Below, piece after piece: positions 11,661 through 23,594 of a stretch of 64,000 bases of DNA; the stretch's first letter is position 1; each line of letters starts with the position of its first letter. The position numbers were made by a program, and so were the translations under genes. The notes under the pieces were generated by a model. It was not told the origin of the DNA. It saw nothing but the letters and a program-made list of their open reading frames with translations, and ran no database searches. Source of the DNA: Paulinella micropora (taxonomy: Eukaryota; Cercozoa; Imbricatea; Euglyphida); NCBI GenBank assembly GCA_009731375.1, contig BJOX01000111.1, positions 120,446-184,445 on the forward strand. Direction: 5' to 3'.

Positions 11661-14600
11661 GGGAAAATGGCCGTTCCACAAATTTGACGCATGATCCGCC
11701 CAGGAGGGCGACCCACCGTCCAGCCTTACATGGAACTCCCCCGGCCCTGCCGCCCGGCTCCGCCGTCCGTGATGCAACCTACATGTTCCCGAAAACTGAG
11801 CGTCAAATAGCTCGCCACCGCGCCGCCATCTGCCAAGTGTAGCGCCTTCCGTCGTAGCGATATCAGACCGGACAGCAAAGCTCCACCGTCCTCCCGCGCC
11901 TACCCGGCGCGACACATTGCTAGGTCATAACGACCAACGTTAACTCCTGGCCTACATCGGCCACCACTGTCTACAAACATACGCCTAATGCCTCGGCCCG
12001 CGGCCAACTGCTCCAGAACATCCGGTCGACCGGCAACACCCGTGCACCAACCGCCATGGGCTCATCATACTGCCCTTACCCTCCGCTGACAATCGAATTG
12101 GAAATATAAGTAACCCCCCCCCCCCTGATGGAGGGAGAAGCAAGACGTCCGTCGCGCTCCGACCATCACAAAGCAGAAAAGGTTCCAGCTCCCCGGACGA
12201 ACGGCCTCCCCCACCGAAACGACGGCAAAAGACTGCAAACTTCCAACTGCACCATTGCGGAGACACTCAACAACCGTAAGCAAATTAAGTCCAGAGCAGG
12301 GTCCACACCGAGCACCAAGTCATATAACTTAAAGGACCAACCACCAAAGATCGGGTCTAACTAGCGGCAATGCTGTAACACGCTCCCCCCGCGGCTCCAC
12401 GCTGCCGCACAAGCCTTCCATCCGGGCACACTGATCCAGAACATCCAGCCTACCGGCCAAACCATAAAAGCGAAACGCAACCCGAAATCCATGGGCTCAT
12501 GCCCTCCCCCTTTGCTGAAAATCCGGCGGTATGCCGCCGACTCCATACAAACAACGCAGGGACCAAAATAGCCACCCCGCAAAGTGAGGGAGAGTAATGA
12601 CTGCCACCGGTTCCACATTGCCGGAAGAATAGGCCGCGCAAAAAACCAAACCGAAGGCACAATCACGACAACCAAACCGAAGGCACAAGCACGCCAAAGC
12701 AGCAAAAATGTCCAATTGCCAAATGTCCGTGGCCTTCATCCCCCCCTTCCTAAATGAGGGGGAAAACAATCGCCGCCGAAAGCGACTCCAACCATTTCAC
12801 TGCACCAACAGACGTCGCAAACAAGAACCTCCACCATGCCCCACAACCGGGGCCACCACCGCGTGTTGAAAACGACCCAGACGGAAACCACCGCAGTCGA
12901 ACCAAAACAAAGTTGCGGTATCCGGCGCCGTCCTCCCCCACGCTCGCTGCGGAGCTCCCACGATTCTGTGTGTCACACCACAACATGCACAGCAAGTGCA
13001 ACCTGTGCCTCTCCCAAAAAACTGCAAACTGAAGGACGAACTTCATCACCCGACAACACAGACAAAGAACGAGTAGGAGGGGAGGCGGCCTGATTTGGGG
13101 TCTGTCACGAAGACAGACCCCCCGTTGAACCTTGCCGTCGTCGCCGCTGCTCCGCGCCGTAGCCACGCAGCCGACAACTCCACAAAGTCACAGAAGTCCA
13201 CGCTCGGCTCTAGACCAACCATCCGGGCCGAAAACAAAGCAATCACTGACAATAAACCAAAAATGTCCTTCCTGACATAGGCGAACTGCCCCGCCGAACG
13301 CAGTTGCCACCTGAGCGCCATTCCGAAACAAACCGGGCGCTACTGCAGTCCATCCGGCGACTGGCGAAAACCCACCAATTCTGTCGCTCCATGCCAACAC
13401 AAAGAAGACTGCCATGCAAAACATAACCAACACCTGCAGCCACCCTGAAGGCTGCACGCCGCCTTTGAGAAGTAAGAGAGCGTCTCTGAGAAAGAGAAAA
13501 GCTGCCGAAAACGTCAACCACCCGAAAAGCCGACCTGACAGCCACCACAAAGTTAGAAGCTGGAACGAACTGTCCTCACTGGTGCTCGACACCCCGCCAA
13601 GGACGACAAAACCAAATGTCCAATCGGTTGGCTCCAAACTGACTCGCAAATAGAAACATTTCCACAATAAAGTCCGACACCTCCAAGTCCCACGACTAAT
13701 ACTGAGCTGTGTCCCCCAACCAATCAACCATTAACCGAGAGAAATGCCCACTACTGGGCTGTGTCCCCTTTCTACCCAAAAGGTCCAACATTAGGTGTCT
13801 GTTCTTAACTTACTCCCTATGATACCTATGTGTTAGTACGGAGAGGGGGCGATAGGGTACCAAACCTACCGCTCCTCCCCCACATGGCAAACAACGAGTG
13901 AACTACACCAAGCTCAGGTCCGCTATCCACAAAGCGAACCAGCCAACAAAGAAGGGTAAGGGGAAAAGGAAAGGGACGTGAAGAAGGAAAGGAAACGAGG
14001 CTCCAACGCCTCACCAACCGACTGCAGACGTTGCTCCTGCCGACAACAAGGTGGCTTCCCCCCTTCACGCGAAGCTCAGGTCCGACCCATGCGGTAACCA
14101 CCGACTCTCGCCAGACCATCAGAAGAAAGTGCTCGCACATCACAGTCAAAATAATCAATGAGTAAAAAAAAAATTCCATGTCATCTTCCAACCCAAGGAG
14201 AAAGAGGGAAGGAAGAAAAGGAAAGAAGGACTGACGGCATTTTGGTCTGTCAGGAGAGACCCACCGATGGTGCAGCACCATGAGCTCACCAGCTCCTTGC
14301 CCAAACGCTGCCCACGCGAAGACCCAAAGCGCCATTGCCAACCCAAAACGTCGAAGAAAGACCGAAGTCTAAAGTTCGAAACATGTTCACACCGTAACAT
14401 CCAGCCCAAGATGTCTAAGAAGACGTAAAGCTAAAGCCCAAAGATGTTTAACACTAAACATGTCCGCCCAACAGCCCAAAGCGACAACTCTAGGAGAAAT
14501 TAAAAGTCTGGAAAGAATGAGAGATCAAAGCCCCGCCAGGGCGTCTCACGAAAGACCGACAACAAGTCTCACACCAAAGCAGAGAAAAAGGGGGGAAAGT

Positions 14601-15651
14601 CTCAAAGTCAACTCCAAAACGAGAAAGCATAGACAGCCATCAACAAAAGTCATAACCAAGAGACTCACGAGAGCATAAACAAATGAAATAAAGCCAGTCA
14701 CCATCCACCCATGGCCAGATGTTAGGTATGGGCATGTGGGAGTCATGTTCTCAACAAACACTCCCCCCACGGTGACCTCAGCAAAAGCTTGAGACTGAAT
14801 TACACAGAGTGGGGAGTAAAAGGAACAACTCGCAGACACCACACACAAACGCTAGCCCACACATATGTCAATCAAAGATACAACAGCTGCATGCGCACCG
14901 CTCAACACATGAAAAATGTCCCGTAGAACACGGTGAAATTGGTTTATGTTTTTCCAGCCATGATGAATGTTCTGCCTATGTCTATCTCAACCTGTGCTCT
15001 TACTCTCTCTCTCTCTCTCTCTCGTCATCTCAAAATAATATGGAGTGGGCTCTGGGCTACCACATGAGCCCCTGGCCTCTTGCTTAAAATCTTAACGCCC
15101 CTTGGCTCTTTACACACGCAATACACTAACATACTATGTAACTAAAACGTGTGTATGGTTGGACCATAAATATAAGGTCTCTTGTGATTGTCCCTCGACT
15201 CTTACAATACTATAGAAAACAAAACATCGCCACCTAAAGAGCAACATAAACTAGCACGCAACTAGACAAGAGACAAGGGGAGAAATATGTCTGTTAAACC
15301 GCCCCACAAAGCGTGCAATAGAGTCAATGGGTGGGTGAGCAAAATGTACGTGGAGAAGAGAAGCTGCGGCAAACACCTCCAGCCGGCCCTCACACTACTC
15401 TCCAATTGTCCTGCCTCAAAACTGACAAAAGAAAGCCCAATATAAACCAGCACACCACCCCACCACAAGTCTAGGAGCTCAAACTATGCTCCACACCAGT
15501 CTGAAAAGTATGCACAAGCAAAAGTCAAACATACGTTCCAGTGCTAGCTTACACTGCTGCCACAACTATCCCCGAAAGGCAACCACCAACCATAATGCAT
15601 ACTGAACATAAAGGGTGAGTGAAAGAAGTAGCACTACCCCCCCCCCCTACT

Positions 15652-15838
15652 AAAGGAAAAGTGTCTGGGTTCTCCATATCTAGCTCAACAGCCTCAGGTG
15701 CCTCCCCACCCCTAAAGGAAAAAGTGTCCGGGTTCACCATATCTAGCTCAACAGCCTCAGGTGCCTCCCCATCCCTAAAGGAAAAGTGTCCGGGTTCGCC
15801 ATATCTAGCTCAACAGCCTCAGGTGCCTCCCCGTGTCA
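15652..15838. repeat. Tandem repeat, three units of 62-63 bp
   Basis: Units start AAAGGAAAAGTGTC at 15652, 15714 and 15777 and contain CATATCTAGCTCAACAGCCT. The period is close to a multiple of 3 and stays open in a frame on each strand, so it does not indicate which strand, if any, is coding. Confidence 0.9.
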
Positions 15839-16351
15839 AAGTCTTCCAAACTCATGCTCTCGTCAGAGCAAACAAACTTGGGGGTAACTAAAGTTAATCC
15901 CTCCAACACATTACATGTGTGGAACATAATTCCCATACACCCTACTTCGCGATCTTGTAGGCTTGGCCCCCGTTTTCGGGCACTACCCTGGTCGGTGTTA
16001 CACAAACTAAAAGGGGTAGCTAGCCCCTACCAAACCATAGACCTTCAGCCCTGAGACGGTGCACTCAGTACAGGCTTCTCCAAAGATCTATGCCTTCTAG
16101 TCTAACCTTGTACCGTGCCGAGTACAGATTCAACCCTGGAAGGTCTTTCACTAACTGCTACAGCACAGGCAGGCAATAAAGTCTGAAACATGAACGGTTT
16201 TTCACTCCCAAGAACGGGAGAATGTACAGCGAGTGGAAATGCAAATGGAAAAGCTTTTGGTGTCCACAATTGAAAGTAGAGTCACAAAAGTCAAGACACT
16301 GAAAGAAAGTAAGAGTGTTCGACGCTAACTTGCCTAGTTCTTTCCAAATCC

Positions 16352-16352
<1 letters not shown>

Positions 16353-16395
<43 letters not shown>

Positions 16396-16420
16396 CCCCC
16401 CCCCCCCCACNNNNNNNNNN
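16353..16420. other. Poly-C run and 10-N gap
   Basis: A C run of about 55 bases with two interruptions ends in a 10-N placeholder at 16411-16420. It is probably a sequencing stop rather than a biological boundary. Confidence 0.9.
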
Positions 16421-16854
16421 GAATATAAAAAGTCTTCTAGATACGCATGAACTAACACCACGAGTAACAAAAACGAAGGGAGGACAAAGACGATGCAAAA
16501 GTAGCTCCAACCGCAGACTCCAAGTCCAGCCAAAAGCCACACCTTCCGATTTCCACTCCAGCTGCAGCTCTGCAAAACAAAGCAGAGCACACACTCCGCA
16601 GCAAACCGAACCGATCTTGCTGCCAACTTGCCTTCTGCTGTGCCTCTTTGGCAGAGACACAGACCGATGCGCAGTGGCCCTTCTGGCATACGCCAGCTCT
16701 CACTTTCGAAGCCACGTCACCGTGCCACTGCAGACTCCTTCTCATTTCCCTGCCCCCTCCTTCCGTTAGGCTCCTCGCAGGGGACGCACTAACAAGGCTC
16801 ATAACCCATTGTACAATTTGAAGGTCCGGGTAGGGAAACTAGCCTGTTAACCGG

Positions 16855-16871
16855 AGGCTCCGGGATCCCAG
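16855..16871 (-). promoter_or_regulatory. Possible primer-binding site of element B
   Basis: Directly inside the 5' LTR the minus strand reads CTGGGATCCCGGAGCC. Elements A and C have GGTTATGGAGCC and GGTTATAGAGCC here, so GGAGCC is shared, but the match to a tRNA end is unproven. Confidence 0.4.
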
Positions 16872-17095
16872 TGGTCTACCACCATTTTACTGAGACTTCA
16901 CTGAGATTCAAAAGACCAAAAAAGGAAACCAACCTCACCAAATTGCTAATATATGAACATGAAGGCAATTTGCCACCAGTACTAGAAAATATGGTAATAC
17001 AGGAATAATTACTAAATATTAAGTACATAGAAGAGTGAAGCTACCGTGACTATACGGTTATGCTGTAGTGGACTAGGATCTAATTAACTTTCCCA
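16872..17095 (-). mobile_element. Element B 5' LTR
   Basis: Direct repeat of 10766-10992 with a few substitutions and small indels. It contains GCCACCAGTACTAGAAAATA, and element A's LTR has the similar GCCACCAGTACCAGAAATAT, so the two LTR families are related. The 126 bp to its right (17096-17221) are unassigned. Confidence 0.85.
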
Positions 17096-17221
17096 ATGCC
17101 GTACTTCAAGTAGGACATGAGGCGATCAGGCTAAGCTTTTCGTTATTCATACACAAAGCCATAGTTCCTACCGGCCTTTAGTTCGTCTGCATGTACTTGG
17201 TGACCGTCTAGAGACTCCCAA

Positions 17222-17474
17222 TGTAACTTTACTAGGTTGCCGGTGGAGGGGTTCCCATTCTGTACTTCAGACACTTGGTCTTTATTGAGACAGAAGGAAA
17301 CTGATACTTGAACCCAACACGGGCTCAATCAAATTGAACTAACTGCCCGCCTAAACTTGAATAAAGGAAATACAACTGAGTATAATAGGTAAAGCAATGA
17401 TCAGTCCTATGAAGGAACTGACTGCCACCAGTACCAGAAATATTAATAACTATGTAAAAACATGTAGAGGCCGA
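17222..17474 (-). mobile_element. Element A 3' LTR, outer part
   Basis: Matches 31938-32180. On the minus strand it ends AAAGTTACA. A CAATAAAG inside it is a likely polyadenylation signal. The LTR is interrupted at 17474 by element C and resumes at 27650. Confidence 0.9.
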
Positions 17475-17661
17475 TGTGAGACTAACTTAATAATCTGCCG
17501 TATACTTGTTGTGTCCTACAGTAGATACTTTATTGAGAAAAGGGCGCCAAGGGACGGCCTGATTATATACTAGGCCGGACATACGTAATGGTTCTAACGA
17601 CACACATTACATATGCCGGCCCATACTGACGATCCGGTTAATTATATTAATATGTCTAACA
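17475..17661 (-). mobile_element. Element C 3' LTR
   Basis: 187 bp, the same length as 27463-27649 with about 8 mismatches by eye. On the minus strand it starts TGTTAGACATATT and ends GTCTCACA, so TG...CA holds. It contains CAATAAAG. The 5 bp to its left, GCCGA, equal the 5 bp to the right of the other LTR, a clean target-site duplication. Confidence 0.95.
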
Positions 17662-17672
17662 CTCCCCCTGGA
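17662..17672 (-). promoter_or_regulatory. Polypurine tract of element C
   Basis: Minus strand TCCAGGGGGAG directly before the LTR start; same GGGGGAG core as the other copia elements here. Confidence 0.8.
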
Positions 17673-17850
17673 TCAAAGTAAATTATTAAATTAACTGTAG
17701 GTCCCAATACATCTATTCTGTAAAAATTATAAAAACACAGACTTAAAACATAATAATATTACTCACTCTTACCCTCACTCTCTCCAAGAGGTTATGTCGA
17801 TGGTAGCTACCCGGCTTGCTAGGGCAAGTATGCATCAACTGATTACATAC

Positions 17851-18080
17851 AGGGCAGCTCCCCCCAGTCAAGCTAGGCCTGGTCGACGAGAAGAGGATTA
17901 GGTCCTACGCACCCCCTATCCTATGTTGAGTAACATTATGTATGTAACGCAAGTACGGTATGGTCAGGGCAGCTCCCCCCAGTCAAGCTAGGCCTGGTCG
18001 ACGAGAAGAGGATTAGGTCCTACGCACCCCCTATCCTATGTTGAGTAACATGATGTATGTAACGCAAGTACGGTATGGTC
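17851..18080. repeat. Tandem duplication of 115 bp
   Basis: AGGGCAGCTCCCCCCAGTCA starts at 17851 and again at 17966. The copies look identical except for one base (ACATTATG versus ACATGATG), so the duplication is recent or an assembly effect. Confidence 0.95.
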
Positions 18081-18095
18081 ATAATACACACATAA

Positions 18096-18098
18096 TAT

Positions 18099-18146
<48 letters not shown>

Positions 18147-18158
18147 ATATATATATGA
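18096..18158. repeat. (TA)n microsatellite
   Basis: About 28 TA units bounded by GATATAT and ATATCAAT. Confidence 0.95.
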
Positions 18159-18552
18159 TCACGTAAGTAGCCATAATATATAAAAATAAGATATATGATA
18201 ATGTATCCATCTGTACTGATCTATCAAAAGGTATGATCAACTTGAACTATATATATTACTTATCTATCCGGTAGTATGAATTTATAAATTTGACAGCGCT
18301 TCCCGTAGAGGGGTATAGAAAGAACATAAAATAATATAATATATATGAACAAAGACACGATATCTGTAATTATCGGCCTGTCTGGTACATCCGGCTGGTC
18401 TGACGTACTTCCGTGTTGTTCCACACTCCCGTGTGGCACGTTCACCGACCAGCCGGAATCCATGTCGGCTTCTTATAGATTTTTATTTATATAAGTGTAT
18501 AGAGATAGAAGTTGAAACGAAGCGAGCAAAAGGGACGAGATCTACAATTAGT

Positions 18553-18602
18553 TATTTCAGGTTGAGAAACGGATAGGTAAATCAGTTTGACAACCTGAAA
18601 TA
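18553..18602. repeat. 50-bp hairpin repeat, copy 1
   Basis: Perfect 12-bp terminal inverted repeats TATTTCAGGTTG and CAACCTGAAATA enclose 26 bp. Related 52-bp copies are at 48086-48137 and 48228-48279 in element F. No coding capacity. Confidence 0.8.
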
Positions 18603-18996
18603 CTAATGTCTTTTCCGGCGCCAGAGCTCATTGCTCATTCCATCATTCTGGGGCCGGTCACTCGCCACCGGGCCCAGTCCGTCGGCACTCGTCTATTCGT
18701 TCACCTGTACAACTTATGTGTAATATGCGAGAAAATTATTGTATTACATACCCCGGGAATATAAACGAAGTTCAAGACGATAAGCCTTACTAATACGGGA
18801 ATTGATCGGGTTTTATCCTGAATTTAGCGCAATTTTCCCTACTAAGCACAACGGAGATTTTTCCAGCCAGGTAATTGAATTTATCTACCGTAAAATGTAT
18901 TTTGGTGAATACTTCTGCGATATTTTCCTCCGTAGGGACCCGGAATAGTTTGACCTTTCCTTCTCTCAAGTTGCGCTAGAAGGTGGTACCGAACCT

Positions 18997-19770
18997 CTAT
19001 GTGCTTGGTCCTAGCTTCCCTAGTCCTCTCTCCGACAATAATATCGTTCCTTCGTTATCCTCGAAGAGAGGAGTAGGGCCTTGAAGATTTATTCCGATAT
19101 CCCGTAAAGTTTGTTGTAATGCAAGGAGTTCTCTGACCGCCTCATTTGCTGAAACAGTCTCGGACTCTAATGTAGATTGAGCTATCACGGATTGCAGTTT
19201 AGAAAACCACGAAATGGGTGTCCAGTTGAATAAGTAAACGTATCCGGATCTTGATTTTCGCGAGTTCTTATCCCCCGCAAAATCCGAGTCTACAAATCCG
19301 ACTATCGGTTGTTCCGCGATAATTCTATCTACATTAGCGAGAACTGGCACGCTGAACATGTCCATTCCGGGTATTGCGGGTTTCCCAATGATATCATCGA
19401 TTGCGTTGGCCGCTGCGCAAGATTCCAGATTAGGTTTCCAAGATTCCGGAGTTTTAGGAACCGAGAAATTAGTTTCTAGCAACTTCCGTAAATTTCGATC
19501 TCCTCTCCTGAAAAATAGCGCTCGCGGGGTCAGCAGCCACAAGAACATCCTGTGCACCATAGCATAAGACGTCTCCGGGTTAGGGACTTGGGACTCAGCT
19601 GCTATACTTAAAGGGCATATGAGGAGTGGCCGGGTGTGAACAGCCAAAAAGATAAGCATCTCTATCAGGCATCTAAGATCATAGCGTAATACGCGATGGT
19701 CCTTCTTTAGGGGAGCGGGGTTATCAGAAGTGAATGGCGTTTTAGCCGGTATCTCCTTCATATAACCCAA
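18997..19770 (-). pseudogene. Element C copia RNase H domain
   Basis: A 257-codon frame ends the polyprotein. The C-terminal two thirds is a copia RNase H: catalytic D in VDSDFAGDKNSRKSRSGYV, E in STLESETVSANEAVRELL, D in FEDNEGTIL. The N-terminal part (YAMVHRMFLWLLTP) corresponds to the RT-RNase H connection of copia, where a leucine-rich RYL-type segment is usual. It degrades RNA in the RNA:DNA hybrid during reverse transcription. The frame ends at GLGKLGPST without the usual tail (TK...), so the end is truncated or shifted. It is separated from the RT by frame changes. Confidence 0.9.
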
Positions 19771-19781
19771 CTCCTCTCAGA

Positions 19782-20465
19782 TCAACAACTCATACTTACG
19801 CTGATGCAGAGTAATCCCCTTTTCAGTCTGGATGATCTGAATGTTTTTGAATTCGGTGCCTTGCCTAGGTCCTTGCACCGGAAGCCTCTCTTTTCGAACA
19901 GCTTCACCATCTTGATGTGCCTTTCTTGTGATGCAGCGTGGCAGCCATCATCGACGTGAAAGGACACCAGTTGAAACTTGGGTAGTTTGGGGGCTACTCC
20001 CATGCTTTACGAAAGAGGCCCTGTCTAGCATGAGGGGCTTGAATTCGTGTTCAGTAATGAGCTCCCCAGACAGTACGTCGTACCAAAGACTGCCTGCCTC
20101 CGAATGACCGTATAGGGCTTTTTCAGAAGCCAGACATAGTCTGCCGTCTGAAATTCGGCCGGCGGTTTGACATATATGTCATATGGGAGATTCGCGTGCA
20201 GATAAGCGGTCGTGAAATCAATCAGCCATAAGTCTATTCCAAAAAAGGCTGCATAGGCTACCATGAGCAAAATGATCCTGTGCTGGGCTGTGGGAGAGTA
20301 AGTCCTTCTGGGGTTGTACTGAGCGTAAGCTTTCAGGAGGTCCCCTCTTAGGGTTATCCGGGCTTTGTGGAATTGATCCGCAGTACCTTGTTGTTTTACC
20401 GTATCTATCCATTTTATAGGAATGATTGGTGTGCCCGACATTTCGCTTCGCTCAGTTTTCGCCAA
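19782..20465 (-). pseudogene. Element C copia reverse transcriptase, frameshifted
   Basis: Two frames carry the RT. The first (20465-20025) has PIKWIDTVKQ, the fingers segment KARITLRGD, and the first catalytic aspartate in LIDFTTAYLHANLPYDIYV. The second (20003-19782) has the catalytic pair in VSFHVDDGCH, a FHVDD version of the copia YVDD box also found in elements D and E. A frame change separates them near 20010-20025, and another follows DLGKAP, where copia RTs normally read DLG. Copies cDNA from the element RNA when intact; here it cannot be made as one protein. Confidence 0.9.
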
Positions 20466-21443
20466 ACAAACGCTTTTAGTTCTTTGAGCTGTTCGAATTC
20501 CTTCTGTCTAGCTTGCTTACGGTCGTTTGGTTTTTGAACTACTGGGAATTCCTGGAATTTCTCACTCACGAGACAATACTCCGCCCGATTTTCCTCCCGG
20601 GCATACCGCGCCATGAGCACTCGCCCTCTTTTCCGTGATAATGTTTTCACTTGAAATTTCCGCCTGTTCGTGTGATCTCCATCCCGGTTTATGTGCCGCT
20701 CTCTGCACCTCTACCATTTCCCTCTCCCCCTCGACAAACGCAAATTCTGAGGTGACCTCAATCCCGGGATCGTTAGTATTGAGGTCCGAATCAGGATTTT
20801 TGTTGGTCGACAAGGGTGGTGGTGCGGTTGTGGCTTTTTGCTCACGCGATTCGGGTATAGGTTCTGACTGTTGCGGGGCTTTGGCATATTTGACGATTTC
20901 TGTGTCTAATATCTTATCCGTAACGCCGTCGTCAAACAAGACACTATGTGCGGAAAAGCGTTTAGATTTACGGGTAACGGGAGCAGACGGGGCTGTTGCT
21001 GTCCCCCGTCGTATCGCCGTCTCCCATTTATCCCCGTAAATTAATCTAGCCCACTGCTCCCCGAAAGCCCTTGCCGGGATTTCCACATACGTTCCGGACA
21101 ACCGCTGTCTTTCTTTGGGCTTACGCCCCCTTCTTGCTTTATTTATCTACCCCTGCTCATCACTCTGCTGAGCAACTTTGGGACTCGGAGGCTCTAAGGG
21201 GGGCGGGCTCGTGCTCACGAACACCGGTCCCTCTTCTGCCTCGCTATCATCGTCAGTTTGCGGAGCGTGGAGTGACTCATCAGGGGGGGATTCCAGAGTG
21301 AGGGTCGGAGCAGGAGGGGGATTTCCTACCGGGGGACTTCCTCCCCCTGCCGGAATCTCTCCTCCTGGGTCCTCCCCGAGGCTGAAACGGTTCCTTGATC
21401 TTCTGGGGTCATTTGTTGCGATAGGGGAGGGGGCTGTTGCCAA
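20466..21443 (-). pseudogene. Element C linker between integrase and RT
   Basis: Frames at 20414-20650, 20562-21101 and 21147-21443 are rich in P, S, E and D and lack catalytic motifs. The segment AFGEQWARLIYGDKW resembles AFGEEWAKEEYGDNW in element D (about 35920-35970), which confirms both as the same linker. Several frame changes break it. Confidence 0.75.
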
Positions 21444-21890
21444 TTAACAGAGAACATCTCACCCTCAACATCATCTCTTTCGAGAGACTTAGATGCCCCC
21501 CTCTTCCCCAGTCTCCAAACGTCAAAGATAACATCACGGACATTACCGAATATTTTCCTCGCAACCGCATCGTATACGCGATAATAGCCGTTGTTTCTTT
21601 CATACCCGAGAAATAAAACTTTCCTCCCCCTCTCACCTTTCCCTCCCTTTTGCGTCTACTTTCATGTACGCCAAACATCCAATGGGGCGCAAATGACGCA
21701 AAAGGGGTTTTCTCTTATGAACAACTTCATAAGGAGATTTCCCCTTAAAAGGGCCGCGGGCAAGGGGCAAGAGGTTGCCAAAATAAGTGGAAGCTTTCTC
21801 CGTCTCAGTCCACATGGACTTAGGAAGATCGGCGTCGCTAAGAACCGCCCTTGCGGGTGCCGCACGTCTGGTGGGCTCATTCTATTTTAG
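21444..21890 (-). pseudogene. Element C integrase C-terminal part, frameshifted
   Basis: The minus strand encodes ARAVLSDADLPKSMWTE and then GPFKGKSPYEVVHKRKP followed by LRHLRPIGCLAYMKV, the standard copia region after the integrase core (GKTPYE and HLR..GC motifs). At least two frame changes are visible, one near 21815 and one near 21640. The upstream core, with its D, D and E residues, is not in this orientation; see 21980-22217. Confidence 0.85.
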
Positions 21891-21979
21891 CGACCGCCTG
21901 TTTCTCCCCCGTCGGAGCCTCAAGGAGGACTGGTTGATTTGTATCAATCCAAGTCTGAAACTCCTTGTACTTACCGGTA

Positions 21980-22217
21980 GAACGCCACCCTGGGGTCCAC
22001 ATATCAATGGATACTCAGGGTTGGTAGAATACCTTATCGTGGGACGGGAAAAAATACAAATTCACCGTCAAATGTCTTGCATCTGGGTTTGAGTTAGACT
22101 ATTATCTGAGACATAAGAATGAGTTTTTCACATGCTTCCTTAAGGCCGTTGCATTCTTCGAACGGCATACAGGAAGAAAAGTGAAATTCTTGACTTGTGA
22201 CCAGGAATATGGTGGCT
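21980..22217 (+). pseudogene. Inverted integrase core fragment
   Basis: On the plus strand, opposite to the rest of element C, the translation runs from ISMDTQGW through YYLRHKNEFFTCFLKAV and FFERHTGRKVKFLTCDQEYGG. It matches element D's integrase core (HVDTSGPW, YLRYKNEFVGCLKQAV, FERQTGRKVRQITCDNEF), including both catalytic aspartates' positions. One stop (TAG) lies near 22024. It begins where the minus-strand integrase sequence stops, so a local inversion, not an extra insertion, is the simplest reading. Confidence 0.85.
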
Positions 22218-22651
22218 GTCTTTGAAATGGGGCACTCTCTTTATCTTATTCTTTAAGCACCACTCGCATCTCATTACTCGTTCTCACCACTCCCTCCCCA
22301 CTATCTTTACTCCCATATAGTTGGCCATTCGTTCCATGGCTTTTACCTCTCTGTGCTTACACATACGATGGAACACAGTGGCATGTATGTTTTCATGATA
22401 GTGAGGACGAACGACATGACATACAGCTTTACTAACTAGCGCTTTATCTCCCTTACTCTCAGCCCTCTCATCTTTCTCATGATCTATTCAGTAGAGTAGG
22501 GTACGTATTATTAGGTACGTCACATCGCCAACCACAAATACACGGTGACAACAAACAGTATACGTCATGATATGTAGGTGGGTTGGTTTTCTGAGAAAGA
22601 TGAGAGGTGGGTTGTCAAGCTTGTCCCCCCGAGTCCGACGTGACACTGTCA
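22218..22651. other. Unassigned sequence in element C
   Basis: No open frame or motif stands out. A short inverted pair GTACGT/ACGTAC-type sequence near 22500 is too small to interpret. Confidence 0.4.
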
Positions 22652-23488
22652 TCATCGTCGGGCGGGGGTCTCACTTGTGACGGAGGGCGTAGTAGTAGAG
22701 GGACCTGTGGGCTCATACCACTCGTTAGGATTGAGAGGTGGGGTGCCCGGGGCATCAAACATCGTCAAGTGGTTTGGGAGTGCTCTCCCTCTAGCCACGA
22801 TTTGGTCTTCCGTAATAAAAATGGGCTTTCTGGGGAATGAAGTGGTGGTGTCTGTGTCTGATGGGCTTTGGGGTTCGTCTTCTTCTGGAGGTGTCACTCC
22901 ACCCAACACATCCTCGAGATCCTCTACCTCCTTTACCATGTAAGGAAAAGATGAAACGATGCCTCGTGCAAACGGGTTGTTGTGTTTGGTAGCAAGGCGT
23001 AATATATAATTCTGTATAGAATTCATCATATTCCCCCTCCTGGCTCGTAATCAACCCGTCTGTCACTGTTCTACTTTTAAGCCCCTGATTGAGAGCAGTA
23101 ACCAAACGTTGTATTTCTTCAATGGGGGGTAGTCCTCCACCTTTTGACACTCGTTTTCCGTCCCTTATCCAAACGTTACTATCCTCAGCTCTACCTGGCT
23201 CTCCTTCTTCCATGACCTCAGGGGGTCCTAATAAAGGTGATGAGGATGTATTAGATAGTGCAGTGGTAGGTTGAGAAGACGGAGTGTGAGTCAAAGTTGG
23301 TACAGACAAAGTAGGTACAGACAATGTCCCCCTACTGCTCCCCCTGCTCCTACTCCTACTCCCCCTACTCCTACTTCTCCTACTCTCACTCCTACTCCCC
23401 CTGCTCCTACTTCCCCTACTCCTTCCCCTATTTCTCCTATTTCCTCTATGGATGTAGTAGTGGTAGTGGTAGTAGTGGTAGTAGTAGC

Positions 23489-23535
<47 letters not shown>

Positions 23536-23594
23536 GTGTGCGAAGAGATGTAGTTGCGTTGTTGGATTAAGCAGGATTGATGCTTTCTTTCCAC
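22652..23594 (-). CDS. Charged, low-complexity frames of unknown function
   Basis: Two overlapping minus-strand frames look like one protein with a frame change near 23030: the upstream part contains GLPPIEEIQRLVTALNQGL, the downstream part YMVKEVEDLEDVLGGVTPPE and NPNEWYEP. The upstream portion runs into an AGT microsatellite (reads as Y or S tracts). I recognise no gag, protease or integrase motif. Position between the displaced integrase and the tyrosine recombinase leaves open whether it belongs to the copia element or to the inserted one. A 10-N gap lies at 23652-23661. Confidence 0.4.
23455..23535. repeat. (AGT)n microsatellite
   Basis: Trinucleotide array of about 26 units; it produces the serine, valine and tyrosine tracts in overlapping frames. 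Confidence 0.95.

Larger units (their letters stand above)
11006..16854 (-). mobile_element. Interior of non-autonomous LTR element B
   Basis: About 5.85 kb between the B LTRs without any recognisable gag, protease, integrase, RT or RNase H. Much of it, especially about 12300-14700, is strongly strand-biased, with A and C dominant on the plus strand. The many open frames are short, overlapping and without motifs. Degenerate internal repeats occur (for example CCAGAACATCC near 12012 and 12432). The length and lack of pol fit a large retrotransposon derivative moved by another element's enzymes. Parts match the interior of element A (see 11545-11660). Confidence 0.65.
17673..18996 (-). other. 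3' untranslated region of element C
   Basis: About 1.3 kb between the stop of the RNase H part and the polypurine tract. It holds a tandem duplication, a TA repeat and a small hairpin (listed separately). No gene is seen; frames such as 18260-18463 have no motif. Confidence 0.6.

Noticed and set aside
12361-14341. Minus-strand frames in element B as genes
   Set aside because: Strong base bias (few A on the minus strand) removes stop codons, several frames are open at once, and no family motif appears.
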